Source of the DNA: Amaranthus tricolor
Lineage: Eukaryota > Streptophyta > Magnoliopsida > Caryophyllales > Amaranthaceae
NCBI RefSeq assembly: GCF_026212465.1
Contig: NC_080057.1
Span: 21,720,147-21,784,146 of the forward strand
DNA length: 64,000 nt
Reading direction: 5' to 3'
Shown: positions 13,901-25,931 of the stretch, one piece after another
How positions within the stretch are numbered: position 1 is the first letter of the stretch
How the letters are laid out: each line of letters starts with the position of its first letter
Notes under the pieces: model-generated
Told to the model about the DNA's origin: nothing
Databases searched by the model: none
Seen by the model: only the letters and a program-made list of their open reading frames with translations
Program-made: the position numbers and the translations under genes

Positions 13901-14088
13901 CTGTAAATGCAAATGAGAAAACCAATTAAAAATAATCAAATTTAGCAAAATGAAGAATAACCCAGATCATATAATGCAGAAATAAGATAACTCATTAAAG
14001 TTTTACCATCTTTAGAATCAGTTTTGGAGTGCACTAAGGTTATGAGCACAAGAAAGATGAACCCTAACCCTAGAAAATTAGGGAACAT
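4949..14088 (-). CDS. SRF4: STRUBBELIG-receptor-family LRR receptor kinase (SRF4-like)
   Basis: This encodes a plasma-membrane LRR receptor-like protein of the SRF family (LRR-V). Exons: 14088-14007, 13900-13768, 13240-13169, 12895-12830, 12087-12016, 11635-11564, 10904-10833, 10757-10692, 10242-10177, 9816-9515, 9413-9142, 7758-7487, 7286-7172, 6552-6416, 6323-6167 and 5056-4949. They sum to 2064 nt (687 aa plus stop), the size of the family. In order: signal peptide (about 1-21); SUB-type cap with [14 protein letters not shown]; six or seven LRRs on 66-72 bp phase-2 exons; a short proline run; membrane span near 269-291; kinase-like domain from about 395. Lys is kept in VLAVKK, but HRD is HRS ([14 protein letters not shown]) and DFG is ECG, so it is predicted to be an atypical or dead kinase, as known for SRFs. 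Exon 10 uses the acceptor just before 9816; a closer AG would break frame. The SRF4 name rests partly on its neighbours. Intron 11 (7759-9141) holds a possible LINE fragment. Confidence 0.9.
5588..5785 (+). repeat. Dispersed repeat family R1, copy 2
   Basis: This is a copy in the last intron (5057-6166) of the SRF gene. On the plus strand it reads 'cacacttctaag', 'gggctctcatgtgagg', 'gtattagagtatataatat' and 'agcttttggttgagttggttccttgaca'. This is the reverse complement of the copy at 10362-10575. The terminal block resembles a tRNA A box (TGGYNNAGTTGG), but the order relative to the B-box-like motif in the other copies argues against a simple tRNA head. Confidence 0.6.
6749..6985. mobile_element. 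Stowaway-like MITE in SRF intron 13
   Basis: The element begins with CTCCCTCTATCCC and ends with a degenerate inverted copy (cggacggagatag). TA flanks each side, the usual target site of Stowaway elements. It lies between SRF exons 13 and 14. There is no coding capacity. Confidence 0.6.
7830..8770 (+). mobile_element. Possible 5'-truncated LINE fragment in SRF intron 11
   Basis: This 0.9-kb stretch inside intron 11 is more GC-balanced and more open in reading frame than the introns around it; a 124-codon frame lies at 7844-8218. It ends near 8770 in a short T/C-rich tail followed by 'tcaaaaaa', preceded by 'acgggacatcttgtccc'. That layout resembles the 3' end of plant L1-type LINEs. I could not recognise reverse-transcriptase motifs, so this is a weak inference. 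Confidence 0.3.
10362..10575 (-). repeat. Dispersed repeat family R1, copy 3 (best preserved)
   Basis: This copy lies between SRF exons 8 and 9. Plus-strand motifs in order are 'aaggaaccaactcaacc', 'aaagcttcagctcatagttg', 'ggatatgttatatactc', 'cgtgagaggccattggg', 'ccactttaaatgagggg' and 'gattcgaaccc'. The reverse complement of the last motif is a good polymerase-III B box (GGTTCGAATC). In copy 4 the stretch beyond it resembles the complement of a tRNA-Met primer site. It could be a tRNA-related SINE or a terminal-repeat miniature retrotransposon; I cannot decide between them. Confidence 0.65.
11150..11395. mobile_element. MITE family M1, copy 1 (SRF intron)
   Basis: This stretch shows 'agttactacag..ctgtagtaactattgttcatcaattgatctt' at one end and 'gtgaaaaaagtgtaacaactatta' at the other, giving roughly inverted ends. 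The same order of motifs recurs at 38279-38545, and a shorter relative lies at 12920-13105. It is non-coding. Membership rests on comparing the copies by eye. Confidence 0.6.
12920..13105. mobile_element. MITE family M1, shorter relative (SRF intron)
   Basis: This stretch shares 'agttactacagttgcatagtaactactattcatcaa' style ends and 'gtgtagcaacta' with the copies at 11150 and 38279, but its middle differs. It sits between SRF exons 3 and 4. Confidence 0.45.
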
Positions 14089-15235
14089 TTCCGAAAACCC
14101 AATATCCAAAAAGGAGTGATAGGATCAAAGGAAAACATACAAATTCATTAATTAAAATAAATGAATTATAAGAAAAAGAAGAAAATGGAAAACACCATAG
14201 GAAGAGATGATTCAGGAAGAACAAAATTGGGAAAATGATGAATTTTCCAATACTCCCCTGAAAATCAATGTTTCTATTTTTGGATTGTTGAGGCATAATT
14301 TTTACTCTGGTGTATCTCTCCATTTGATTCCAAATTTAGAAAAACAAAATCAAGATTATTTTCCAGGTTCAATGAACAAGTGTTTGTTCATTCGAAGATC
14401 AACCGTTGAGTTCGCTCCATTTCTGGGAGAGTTGCCTCAACGGCAATTTGTTTTGTTCCCGCTCTTTTGTTTATATTCTCAAATGGAAAACATAAAAAAT
14501 ATGATTCGGTGAGACGACTTCAAAGAAGAAGTTTATATTCTCATAATTCGAATGATATGACATGCGTTATGATTTTTTACCACCACTTTAATATTACCAA
14601 CAGGCGACAAAAAGTAAAATTTGACATATTTGTATTTTATTTTTGTTTGTCAAACTGATTTTTCCTTTTTTTTGGTGATAGTTTCATTCTATTTCTTTTA
14701 ATTTAATCCATAAACGTATTCTCTTTTCATCATACTCACTGATTTCTATCATCCACTTGTTTTTTTTTTGTCTTATGCTCTGCGGAGGAATAGAGGGAGT
14801 AATTTAGAAATTGAATAAACTATGATAAATAATGATTACAGTTGCTCAAAACAATATAAAATGTTGTTTATAGAATATGGAACCTATTCTATGACAAAAT
14901 TTTACATCTCAGGCCAATTAATCAGCTAAAACAACAGAACTACAATTACTCTAGGACCAAATGAGAACCTCCAAAACCGATATGAATGCCCGGGCAAGCA
15001 GCACGAATACATGCACAGCTTCATCCCCGCTTAAATCGACGAGTCATCTATAGGCCAATCTAGCTAGCTGTCGTTTTGGCTAAACTAGAATATGTATGAT
15101 CCTTCGAATCAAAAACTGGTTACATGTCAACAAATAAATGTGTCGGTCTTTGGTTTTAAAATGATGTTGCGATCAGCTGGAAGTGCGTAGAATGTTCAAA
15201 TACTGGAGAAACCACTATCAGATCGCAGCGGGATT
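14089..15235. other. Spacer between SRF gene and NIAP-like gene
   Basis: About 1.1 kb lies between the SRF start codon and the stop codon of the next minus-strand gene. It should carry the SRF promoter and leader near 14089-14600 and the NIAP-like 3' untranslated region near 14880-15235. A possible MITE end ('cggaggaatagagggagtaa') lies near 14797. No other gene is visible. Confidence 0.55.
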
Positions 15236-18200
15236 TTAGGTTAATTCAACTTCCCGGTTGATGTCAGATACTTCATCACTTAACTCACGGCCAGATGTTT
15301 CAAACGGGAAAAGCAATACACATACCCCCGAAACAAAGATAATGGTCACAAACAGAAGAATGGCTGCAGTTCGATGACAGCCATGAACCAGACTAACTGC
15401 CACGAGGGGGCAACTCATTCCACCGAATCTTCCCATAGAGCTGGCAACTCCTACACCAGTTGTCCGAACTGAAGTTGGGTATACCTAGTCATGAAAATGC
15501 ACGAGAAATTAATCTTATCGTTCAAAAGAAAAGATACCATACCATCATACCCAGTAAATCCTATTATAACCACAGTTTAAGGAAACAAACAGAATATATT
15601 GAGTAACTAAAATGCATTGACATACGTCAGGTATTCACCCATAGTGTAAAAACAAGGCCGCATCGCATAGCATCGGCCGCATTTTTAAAATAAACGAATC
15701 GATATTTCCCGCACTGTAAAGGCATAAATAATCGTGTTTTGGGTTGTATCAAGAGATATCTTAGGGTTTCAACTGATATTTAAGCGTTATAATAACCGCA
15801 TTAGTATTTCGTTACAGCGATCATGACTGTTACCGCATTTTTACACTATGAGTTTACCAATGAAAAGGGATGCTCAGTTATACATGTTCATTCAGGATTA
15901 AATGGAAGTTCATCAAAAGGGCAGACAGTTTCACATGTTACCTCTGGGGCGTATATATACACAATTGTGAATGTAGCCGAGATGCATATACGAGCACCAA
16001 ACAGAAGAGGAATTACGAAATCTCCAGACTGACTAAACGCCAATGGGAGTAAGAAAAGGCAACAAAGAAAGAACAGAGATGCCATTGAAAGCTTGCGGCC
16101 GACTTTGTCCACTGTTGCCGCTACAATAAGTAGTCCTGGAAACTCTGGAGTAAATCGAATCAACAAACATTTCTTAGTTTTCTGCAACGAGTATACTCCC
16201 TCCGTCCCACTCCATTTTTGCATCAATTGTCATTTAGGTCCGTCCCACTCATTTTGCATCATTTCTATTTTAGAAAAATGGCCCACCAGTTTCTTTTAAT
16301 CTCATTCATACATTTTAACTCTCTTTTAATTTCACCGACACAATTCATTCTCACTTCATTTATTTCCAATACCCACTTTTTTCTTTAATAACACTATTTC
16401 TCTTTGATGCAAAATCAAAGGGACGGAGTAGTACAGTATTTTTCTTAAAAAATACAAAAGTGATACCTGCGAAACTAGCAATGAAAACATTTCGGTAGTT
16501 CACATCGACAGGTTTTCCGGACTCCGATGAAGCATGATTTGGAATACATTTGTTATCCTTGTTGCTCAGTTCAGTCGTCAACAATACCAGGCCATAATAC
16601 GCAAATGCATTTCCGATGAAAACTACCCATAATAGCATAGTTGATTTCCGTAATGGCGGAGAAAAAAGTGTGACAACTGAAGCTCCTTTTTGTTGGTTAG
16701 TATCCAAGTTATCATGATTTTCGTATTCATCTTTGTTCGGAGACAACAAATGTGCATCTTCTGACGGAAGTTCAATTACTTTGGGAGCTTGGTGTTCAGA
16801 AACAATATTACCAGATGGTAGTTCAGCTTTGTTCATTTTTGCTATCCACTCTAAAATTCTCAGCGCCTCGTCCATCCTACCTGTCCTGCACAAGTATCTG
16901 GGTGATTCGGGTGCACTTCTATAGAATATGAGAAGAACTGCCGAAGGGACAGCAGAAAATCCAAGTAACCACCTCCAACCTAATGAAGGCATGATTATCT
17001 GCAGGAAGAAAACAAAATCCAAAGTTCACCGCAATGGCCGGTAAAGTAAAAAAATTGGGCATGACCCCTTTAAAGCTACTATGAGGACATATCTCATGAT
17101 CAAATGTTCCCAATCGTAAATAAATCATATATAGCCATTGAAACAATTATGTCGCCACATACTAAAATTTTTGTAGCGTTTAAAATCTGCATTGCACAAC
17201 AATGTGAAAGCCTTAATCCCACATATGGGGATGGCTACAGGATGAAACTAAATCAACGTGAAAGATCATCAAAAACAAAGATTCGACAATTACATGATTT
17301 CAAAATTATCAATAATAAATTCATATTATTAATTTTTTTAAATTGGTTAACACAATTCCAACCACATTAGAGAAGAATGTGTTCCTCAAGTGCACCTTTT
17401 ACATATGTGCTTAACCACATCGATATAATTCTCTATGTGTAAAATGCTTGTATGGGTTGAAAAACCACACTAAATCCATCAAAAATAAAAATTACGTAAT
17501 GAATTTCTTGGATTACTCGACTAAAACATGACTTTGAAGATACATGCAAAGAGGATAACTCGACTCTCTACAACGACTATTCAAGATCAAACGTATGAAC
17601 GGGTGTTTAAATTATTTACGGTAATTTTTGTGTGGCTTACTCTCACGCAATTCTCACCCTCTTCAATACACCGTCGTGATCACATGATTAGTGGATGCTA
17701 CTTGATGTTTTTCTCTCACGACAATCAAAGAACAATTATGTTTAGTTTTGATTTCACTTGCCAAAAAAAATAGTTGAATTGTGCTTTTGAATAATTCATT
17801 GTGTTGAATGTGTGCCTAACATGAGACTAAAATACAACTTTACTTCTACTTGAAATAGAATACATAAGGAAGAATAAATGCAAATGAATAGAAGTTCCTA
17901 AGTTGCATGCCTATTACACCACGATTTGGTCTATGAAACTACTTGTTACTTTTATATACACCACAATTTGGTCACCACAACTTTGAATATGTACAATTAC
18001 TGTTGTGGAGGTCAGACTTCTACCTCCAATTGATGAACTCGGAGAATTTTTGACTTTCGTGTACATTAGATTTCATTTGTGAAGTAAGATCGAGCCTAAT
18101 TGGTTTAAATTTCTTATTTTGTTAGATTTAAATATCAAACAGGTGAAAGAGGTTAATGTTGTTTGTTATTACAATCAAGCCACTAGGGTAAGTCAGTTAG

Positions 18201-20668
18201 CAGTAGTTGTAACTTCTTATTTCAGAAAAGTGTCTTGTGACTAAAGAAATAGATGGAGTGTAAAGAAATAAACCCAAGAAGACGAACAACACCAATAAGT
18301 GCAGAGGAAGCAAACTCAAGTTTGAGATTGAGCCCAAGTGATCAACCAAGGGAAAAAAGGCCAAATAGGCGTCAAACCCAACGCAATGCCTGATGATGAA
18401 ATTTTCGTCCAATTATTGATCATTCCAATTCAGCAAAAGTTCAATACTAATTCAAGTCCAAGATCAACATTGAAGACAAGTCAAACCCATAAAGGAAATG
18501 TGTAACTACGCGTAACTTTCCATACTAGCGTCAAATTCAAAGATCAAGATTATGCAATCCAACTTACGTGAAAATAGGATCAAGTTGTTGCTTTCAATCC
18601 CGAGATGAAAGATTCAGGGCTACAATTGCTCCTAGATACATGGAAGACAGAATTTCGAGAGATTTAAAATTTTATGCACAAGTTCATATTGACGAATCCT
18701 AATTAGACCTAAAGCCCAGTTGAACTAGGACTCCATGTCCAAAGGTAAATTGTGAATGTTCGATCCCTCCAAACCATACCAAGGTAGGAGCATAAGGGCA
18801 AGCTACTTAATGACATTGTGAGGAATGACAATTCTAATGGAATGTTGTTATTAATGAAAATTCGATAAAATGTACTAAAGCAAACCCCTAAGAAGACATA
18901 TCTACAAAGATCAAATTAAATGTAACAAAAATGATGTTTAGAGTATACCCAAGCTAATGAAGCCTCCAACAATGTCCCAATAGTCCAAAACGCTGAAAAA
19001 CCAGACATCCAAGTACCTCTTTTTGGAGCTGGAATAAACTCCAAAAGCCACGATGACAATACAGGCCCTCCTCCCAAACCAAGACCAACAAAGAAACGAA
19101 AGATAATCAATGTTGTATAGTTAGGAGCAAGAGCGCTACATAATCCAGCTGTTGAAGTAAAAATTGCAGTTATAAAGAATCCATTCCTGGAAATAAAATA
19201 AACATATGCAATTGAAGAGATAAGTCAAAAGAAAACAAGGTTTGGTATTGAAAAGAACATAATCATCAACTTATACAAACAAAAGCTTAATAATATACGC
19301 AAAATCACATGCACTGGAATATGGACACAATGAAGTAAAATTAGGAACTAACAATGATGAGTAAATCAAAATCATGAACAATGAAAATTACTATCTCTTC
19401 AATATAAAAATAAAAGTGTGTCGCTTCTTTTAATCTTCTAACTTTTTCTACTAGCACACAGTTCTACATTATGGCCTTGTTTAATAATTGGCTTTATAAC
19501 CTTTTGACTTTTGACTTGTTGATCGGCTTTTTCCATTCACCTTGTGCAAAAACAAGGCCGCATCGCATTGCATTGGCTGCGATGTAAAGGTTTTCAAAAA
19601 AAATCAAATAGATATTTCCCACGTTGTAAAGGTATAAAAGAAACACGTTTTGGGCCATTTCAAAAGATATCTCATGCTTTTAGCTAATATTTGGTGTTAC
19701 AATAATTGCATCACTTCGGTTACATCATTGTATCGCTAACACGATCACGACCGTTACTGCATTTTTGTACTATGCATCAAACTAAAAAAACATGTTTGGT
19801 AAATGACAATTAAGTCATACAAAAAGCTAGTTCTTAAGCCAAAATGAAAATTTGCTCTTTGGAAATTTTTTTCATAAATTTTTGGAATCTTAACCCACTT
19901 TTTCCTAATAAACAACCATCATGCGTTAATTTATACCTCTAGACTACGTTGGAAAAATAGTCAATGTTACTGACTGGTCAAATAAGCCAGCTAAAGCAGC
20001 AAACAATTGTCAAACATACCCTATATAGGCATAAAATACATTTTAAAGTGCATGATAACAACACGGCTAGAGCAAATACATTAAACGGATTATACCTTTC
20101 GATCAAACTAGTTCAGAAATAAGCTCTGCAAGGGCATGGAAAGTATGTGATTTAGTCTCTTGAACAATCAAAATGTTCAACATTTATATTACATATCCAA
20201 AGTCTAAGAAAACTCATGACAAGTGAAGCATCAAGAGAACAATCTAACGATCCTGAAATCTGTTAAATTTTTACAAGTTGAGCCAGTTTGATGTACACCC
20301 AATATATGATATATGATTGAGCTCATAAGGAATTTTGCAGCATTGTCGACCATAAAGAACTTCCAAGTAAATAAAGCCATCTAAGAGAAAAGAGCTTACC
20401 TTCGTCCAAATTTATCAGAAACAATGCCCCATGAATATGACCCAATCAACATTCCAACAAATACCACACTAGTTATCATACTTTCTTTATTTGAAGAAAG
20501 ACCCCACTCAACTTGAACAGCTGGTCCAATAAAGGAGAGAAGCATCATCTCCATAGCTTCTGCAATCCATCCCATTCCAGCATACGCAAGGAGATAAATT
20601 TGAAATTTACCGAATCCCATAGAAATGAGGGCCTCATCAATTGTGAACTCTTGAGTATCATCCCCCAT
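15236..20668 (-). CDS. NIAP: MFS transporter, organic cation/nicotinate (NiaP/OCT7) type
   Basis: This encodes a 12-helix major-facilitator transporter closely similar in motif order to Arabidopsis At3g13050 (OCT7, reported as a nicotinate transporter). Coding exons are 20668-20400, 19186-18949, 16998-16467, 16144-15942 and 15484-15236. They sum to 1491 nt (496 aa), the family length. Visible landmarks are the N-terminal GFGKFQIYLLAYAGMGW segment, the MFS loop signature SDKFGRR after TM2, FRFFVGLGLGGGPV, RGTWMSGFSAFWTIGTLLEASLAW, the APESPRYL turn, a charged central loop, RICISATFTIVYIYAPEVYPTSVRTTG and a C-terminal GMSCPLVAV helix. The start is chosen at MGDD because a good acceptor (TTTTGCAG) ends immediately before the ATG. 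That implies a leader exon upstream, ending at about 22371 with CAG-GTTTGT. Substrate is inferred from the family. Introns contain at least four MITEs. Confidence 0.92.
15642..15848. mobile_element. MITE family M2, copy 1 (NIAP-like intron 4)
   Basis: The ends are inverted: TAGTGTAAAAAC at the left and TTTTTACACTA at the right. Internal motifs 'aaggccgcatcgca', 'gatatttcccgca' and 'gactgttaccgca' are shared with copies at 19542 and 50055. It is about 207 bp and non-coding. Confidence 0.75.
16196..16428. mobile_element. Stowaway MITE (NIAP-like intron 3)
   Basis: The left end is CTCCCTCCGTCCC and the right end GGGACGGAG, flanked by TA on both sides, as in Stowaway (Tc1/mariner-derived) elements. 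Inside, the block 'gtccgtcccactc..attttgcatca' occurs twice in tandem near the left end. It is non-coding. Confidence 0.8.
19542..19772. mobile_element. MITE family M2, copy 2, nested in another repeat
   Basis: The ends are 'ttgtgcaaaaac' and 'atttttgtacta'. It shares 'aaggccgcatcgca', 'gatatttccca' and 'cgaccgttactgca' with copies 1 and 3. It interrupts a family M5-like repeat whose halves lie at about 19480-19541 and 19773-20040, so M2 inserted after M5. Both are in NIAP-like intron 1. Confidence 0.7.
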
Positions 20669-20830
20669 CTGCAAAAGAAAAACAACAAAAGAACAATCAG
20701 GCAAATCAGCTAACTTTCATCCACTATATATATGACATACAACATGGCAACACTGAAAAAATCATAGCCTCATAGGCAGCAAAGACCATATGCATGTAAA
20801 ATCACTTATAATATACATATAGATACACTA

Positions 20831-21163
20831 AGGCCTTGTTTAGATAGATGAAAATGGAGGGAAAAGAAAGGAAAGGATATGAAAGGATGGAATGTTTGGA
20901 TAGCAAAAAGGGAGGGAGAGGATTTGGAGGGATTAAGTCCCATCACTTTATTAACATCCAAATCTCACCATAAGAGGAAAGATTTGAAAGGAAAATGAAA
21001 TTTCTTTATTTTTCTTTCCCTTCCTTCCTATACAAATAATGGAGTCTTTCCCTCTCTTCTCTTCCCCTCCCCTTCCTTTCCCTTCCTTCCCTTTCCCTTC
21101 CCTTTCCTCCCTTCCCTTCCTTTTTTTTTTTTCTCCTAATTTGCTATCCAAACATAGTATAAA
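20831..21163. repeat. MITE-like element with purine and pyrimidine tracts
   Basis: The left end is 'aggccttgtttagatag' and the right end 'ctatccaaacatagta', roughly inverted. Between them lies a purine-rich arm (20870-20935, 'ggaaaggatatgaaagg') and a pyrimidine-rich arm (21000-21135, 'ccttcccttccc'). It sits in the inferred leader intron of the NIAP-like gene. It could fold into a long imperfect hairpin. Confidence 0.55.
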
Positions 21164-21745
21164 AGTCTAAAACAAACAAGTGAAAAATCGACAATCTGAA
21201 ACTATCAAATTTTGTTCCACCAACATTAAACTATCTATTTGGAAAGCTTTCAGATACACAATCGCCTAGGTGTACCTAGAAAACATTAATATCCTCCTTA
21301 CTCACAATATTTCATGATGTAAGATTTTAGCCAAAAACAATGTAAATAACTCCAAAATATGAATAATTATGTAAAGAACATATTCTCCTATGTTTCAGGG
21401 GTTATTGCCAAAAGAACAAATACCAACACCCACTCTAGGCTCGACACCTAACACACCTCCCTTGAAGTCTTCCTCATCTTCCCTAATTCTAAAGTGCCCC
21501 ATCCTTTTGCTCAATTGGTATAAAAAGCACCATATAACAATACTTCCTTATTTAGTATAAGTCCTGCCAAGGCAAGATCTCTGCAAATGAAAACATACAA
21601 TAATACCAAACCCTCAAGCCCATCATCATAAAAAGATGAAACAGTACATTCTAGAGATGGGTAATGCTTCTTTAGAATCTCTCAACATATACTATTTAGT
21701 TTACAAATTACAAAGCTCATACAAGTTAAGAGTTACTAAGTAATT

Positions 21746-21912
21746 TAGAGGTGTTCAAAACAGATCCAATGATTTGAACTGAACCCGATTTGACCCGACT
21801 TTGAAAATGATTTACACTATGTAAAAAAACAATATGGACACAAAACTCAATTTCCAACCCACTCAAAACATCTAACCCGAAATCAATCCGATGACCGGAA
21901 TGAACACCTCTA
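21746..21912. mobile_element. MITE family M3, copy 1 (TAGAGGTGTTCA ends)
   Basis: The 12-bp ends TAGAGGTGTTCA and TGAACACCTCTA are perfectly inverted. The interior carries 'acccgatttgacccgac' and 'taacccgaaatcaatccga'. A relative with the same left end lies at 50986, and a longer, diverged relative rich in 'gacccg' lies at 41178-41695. It is non-coding and probably hAT-derived, which is inference. Confidence 0.7.
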
Positions 21913-22370
21913 GCTGGTATAGAAGTTAGTAAAAGGGAAAACAATTCAAGACATTCAAATCAGGTCAATTGCATCAGATGAGCAAGCATAAAGTTCAATA
22001 CAGAATCCTGAGATTACCAACAGAAACAAAAAGTAGTTGCATAACATTCAAGTATTGATCTTTTAAGGTTTTCAATCTCCCACGTTCTTGGAAAATCCCA
22101 TTAAATTGCTTAATAACATGATAACTAACATTGTCATAAAATGAAAATGGGGATCTCAATAGATCAAATTGCCTGGTTTTTCACTTGTAAGCAATGGATC
22201 AAAAATTCAAGAAAACTAACAAATTACTAGTTAAAAACATCATATAATATCAAATCAAAACCACCCAAAAATAGAATCAATCCTAGTATAACAATACTAT
22301 TAACATACCCAAATAAGGAACTAGCCTTTTACCCAATTGGGTATAATCTACAGTAAAAATGAAAACAAAC

Positions 22371-22690
22371 CTGATTTCTTTCCCTTGATTAACAAAGGTG
22401 AAAAGGGATATTAAAAAGCGGGTAATGCAGGAAATTTATTCAATAAACTTAGAATAACATTGAATTTTTTTCTTGTTTCTTCTATCCCAACAATGATGGA
22501 ATTTTTTTCTGTCTCCCTTGATTTTGGATTGAAGATGAAGATAGTGCAAAGTACCATTGACCGATTAATTTTGAATTTTTTAAGATTAAAAAATGAAGAA
22601 ATAAAGGGATTTAGCGTCAAATTTGCTACAGTGCAATTCATCGGATTCAGAGACCGCACATGGCGGTGGAGAATTGAAAACTCAAAGTAA
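22371..22690 (-). other. Probable 5' leader exon of the NIAP-like gene
   Basis: A donor CAG-GTTTGT at 22371/22370 on the minus strand pairs with the acceptor directly before the start codon at 20668. The intron would be about 1.7 kb. The upstream limit of the exon is not visible; I give the end of the less AT-rich stretch. This is inference from splice signals only. Confidence 0.4.
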
Positions 22691-24413
22691 AGAAAGTTTT
22701 CTTACATGACTTAACTTTTTATTAAATATTTGTTCCGTTTTAAAATGCTTATATTATTTGAATTTTCACGTAATTATTCAATGTATTAATAATTTAGTTA
22801 ATATTTTTTAATATTTTTAATTATGAATGATAAAAGATATAAAAATTTAATATTAACAATCTTTGTATTGAGATGAATTAAATAAAATCTCTCTTGACTA
22901 TGCTTTACCTTATTGTTTAAAAACTAATCACAAATTAAGAATAATATATGAATAGAGCATTATCTTGTAATATAGTAGCAAGTAATATGAAAGTGTACAT
23001 GAATGTTTAATTCAAAAAATAATTATTTATAAAATACATGATTTTTTCATTCTATTACATATTAAATAGAATTGTTATAATAAATTATATGAATACATTA
23101 TTTAGTTTAGTTTCATTTTTCAACGAAAAAAAATTCTAAATAGAAATACATGATACAATCAATACTCATCCGCTAAAACACATTTTATTTGTCAAGTTTC
23201 TTCAAATATGACATTTGTTACTTTAACATTTTTGTTCGTATTTATAATTTTTATCTTTTGATATTATTTATCGATCAATTTTTATTTTTATTTTATTATT
23301 AGTTTATGATTAAGGCATAATACAATGTATTTTGTTTGATTCTTAATATAAATTTTATTAATATTATTTTATTATAATTTTTAGTTAAAGGTATGCTAAC
23401 AGTGGTTTTTTCAACCACCAAGCGTAATGTTTTTTTCAAAAACACATATTTAAGACGGTATCATTGTAAACAACTCTAAAATACTTATTTTTATGGCTCA
23501 CTTGAATTGAGTGTAAATATTTAAAGGGGTTAAAAAGTCAAACAAAAGGAAAAAGGTAATTAAAATAATTGTAAAAGATGTAAAATGTAATAAACTAAAA
23601 AAGATGAATAAAAAAAGAAGGTGATTTCCTTCGTTTGGTAGGAAAAGATTTTCCCCACCATTCCCTAGAGTAAATTTATACTTCAAGATGAGAGAAAACT
23701 AATTGTATTTTATCAATTTTTCATTACTTTCTCACCAATTCGTAATTATTAATTAACTTTGTTTTCCAACTTTGACTTTTATTTACCCTATTAGATATTT
23801 ACACTTAATCCAAACGGACCCTTTGTTGAAAAATATTTTTAGATATTCATATTAGAATTGTAGATATCAAAACACTTTATTTGAACTCTATCTCACCGTG
23901 AGAAAAGCTCATACAAAATTTGCCCTAAAAAAAATGGATGTTATTTTTATCAAACAATGAGTGACTATGAGAATGAGTTCCGTTTAAAAAAATTGTTAGT
24001 CTTAATAGTGAGTTAAACAAATAATACCCCATTATAAAAATAAATTACACCCACATCCATAATTTATTTTGCTTTATAAATAGGAACTCATCATAATATT
24101 TCAAAAAATTATAATACTACTACATAAAATAAAGGTGAGATAAAGAAAAATCATAAAAACTGAAATATGGTGTTTTTTTTTACCACTATTGTAATTGCTC
24201 TTATGCACACCAACTAAATTAAGATTGAACATGTGTAAGACTCTCACTATTTAGAATCAAAATGACTATATTTTTTTGTCCTCTCTTTAAAGGAGGTATA
24301 AGTATGAATTATCTGTTATCTTTTTCGGATTATCTATTATCTTTTTCCATCCAAATCTTGTTTTCGAACGAAATACCAAATTGATCACAATAACTATAAT
24401 TATAAATTAACAT
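22691..24413. other. AT-rich spacer with one MITE
   Basis: This is non-coding DNA upstream of the NIAP-like gene. A non-coding element at about 23505-23815 has ends 'ttgagtgtaaatatttaa' and 'tagatatttacacttaat', which are imperfectly inverted. I see no gene in the rest. Confidence 0.5.
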
Positions 24414-24435
24414 TGTAACATCCGTTTTTTTTTTA

Positions 24436-24472
<37 letters not shown>

Positions 24473-25926
24473 GATAATAAATAAATAAATAAATTTCAAA
24501 AATTTTAAAAATAATAATAAAAGAAAAAAAACTCCCCATTAACAAATAACTTCCCACTTCTCCCTCTAAATCTTATAACTAACCTCACTTACCTATTATA
24601 AATTAAACCAATTACCCTTAATTCATTCACATTATTACTCACATTTTCTTTTTTTCTCCTACAAAATACTTCCTCCATCTTCCAATTGCTTAAAATTCAG
24701 TCACGAAAACGCAAGATTTCGATATTAAAGACAGCGGATTCGTAGACAGAGATTATTATAAGTGTACGTTGTCTAGGATCGCGTGACAAGCTTGTTAATG
24801 GGAGAATTATATGCTAAGTGATAATTAATGTGTTTAAATGGGTGCATGATTTGATATGACATTATTTTGTATGATATTATGTTTTATATATTCTCAAATT
24901 ATATAGAAAAATATTATGATATTAATATTGCAATTGAATATTCTTGAGATATATTTTTCTTGAGAAAACCTATGATCAAAAAATAAAATGTATAATGTGT
25001 GTTTGATTATATGTTTGTGTGCTCGCGACTAATTATTAAAATATATTAAATCACGTAAAGTGTAACATGAGGGAAATGAAGCTCTTATATTTGTTGTGAA
25101 TTGTGATCTAAGTATAAGGGTGATGAACATGTTGTCCTGTTTGGTTAGTATAGCTGCCGACAGGTATTATTATTTCTGATACTCGATACGATGTTTGGTC
25201 TTCCTTCTATTTGTTGTGATCCAAGTAAAAGGGGTGTGCACACTAGGGTTCCCTGAGAATACTCTGCTGGCCTTGAATTATTTGGGGTGACGACCTCTTG
25301 ATGAAGTAGGTATAGGGGTACAGCCTCGGCCTACTGGCGTTCTCGTTCCCTCAAATTAAAAATTGATTATGTGTTTGTCATTATTAATTATCAAATTAAT
25401 AAATTGGTTTATGTTATATTATACATATTGTTTTCTGAAATTGTTTTTCTTTTAAACTCAGCTATATATTATTTTCTAAAATTATTTTCAATTTGATTAT
25501 ATTTTATTTTCTTAAATCATTTTCAAACTTAATCGTTTTACGGGATGGAGTTGGAATTACTCAATTTCCTGATTTTGGGAGTTTTTCTCTTGTTTTTCTT
25601 GTATTCTTATGTTGCAGGTTATTGATTGCGTGGGAATCGTGGAGTGAGGATCACTTAGAAACATAGCTTTTGTTAGAGTCGTATTTCAGTTTAAATTTTA
25701 CCTTAAGTTGTTTAAATTTTATATGGACATAGATTGCGTTTCAGTGTTCTCTTATGTTGTAAGACCCTTTGTTGGATTTAAAGTTATTAAGTTATTTCTT
25801 AGTCGTTAAGCCTTACATTTATTTTATTAGAGATAGATGTGGCGGTAACACTCCCATGAGTAGGTTTTGGTTCATGTTTTTCATTAAAAGTGTTTTCAAA
25901 AGTTCGACCTATTCTGGGGTATTACA
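24414..25926. mobile_element. Solo-LTR candidate, 1.5 kb, with AACAT target duplication
   Basis: The stretch begins TGTAACATCC and ends GGGGTATTACA, so it has the TG...CA ends of an LTR. It is flanked on both sides by AACAT (24409-24413 and 25927-25931), a 5-bp target duplication. No gag or pol motif is present and I see no internal primer site, so a solo LTR or a non-autonomous element fits best. An (AAT)n run lies at about 24437-24470 and an (AAAT)n run follows. The parent family is not identified. Confidence 0.65.
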
Positions 25927-25931
25927 AACAT

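Noticed and set aside
20951..21151. Minus-strand Lys/Glu/Gly-rich frame
   Set aside because: It is a low-complexity translation of the pyrimidine tract in a MITE-like repeat.
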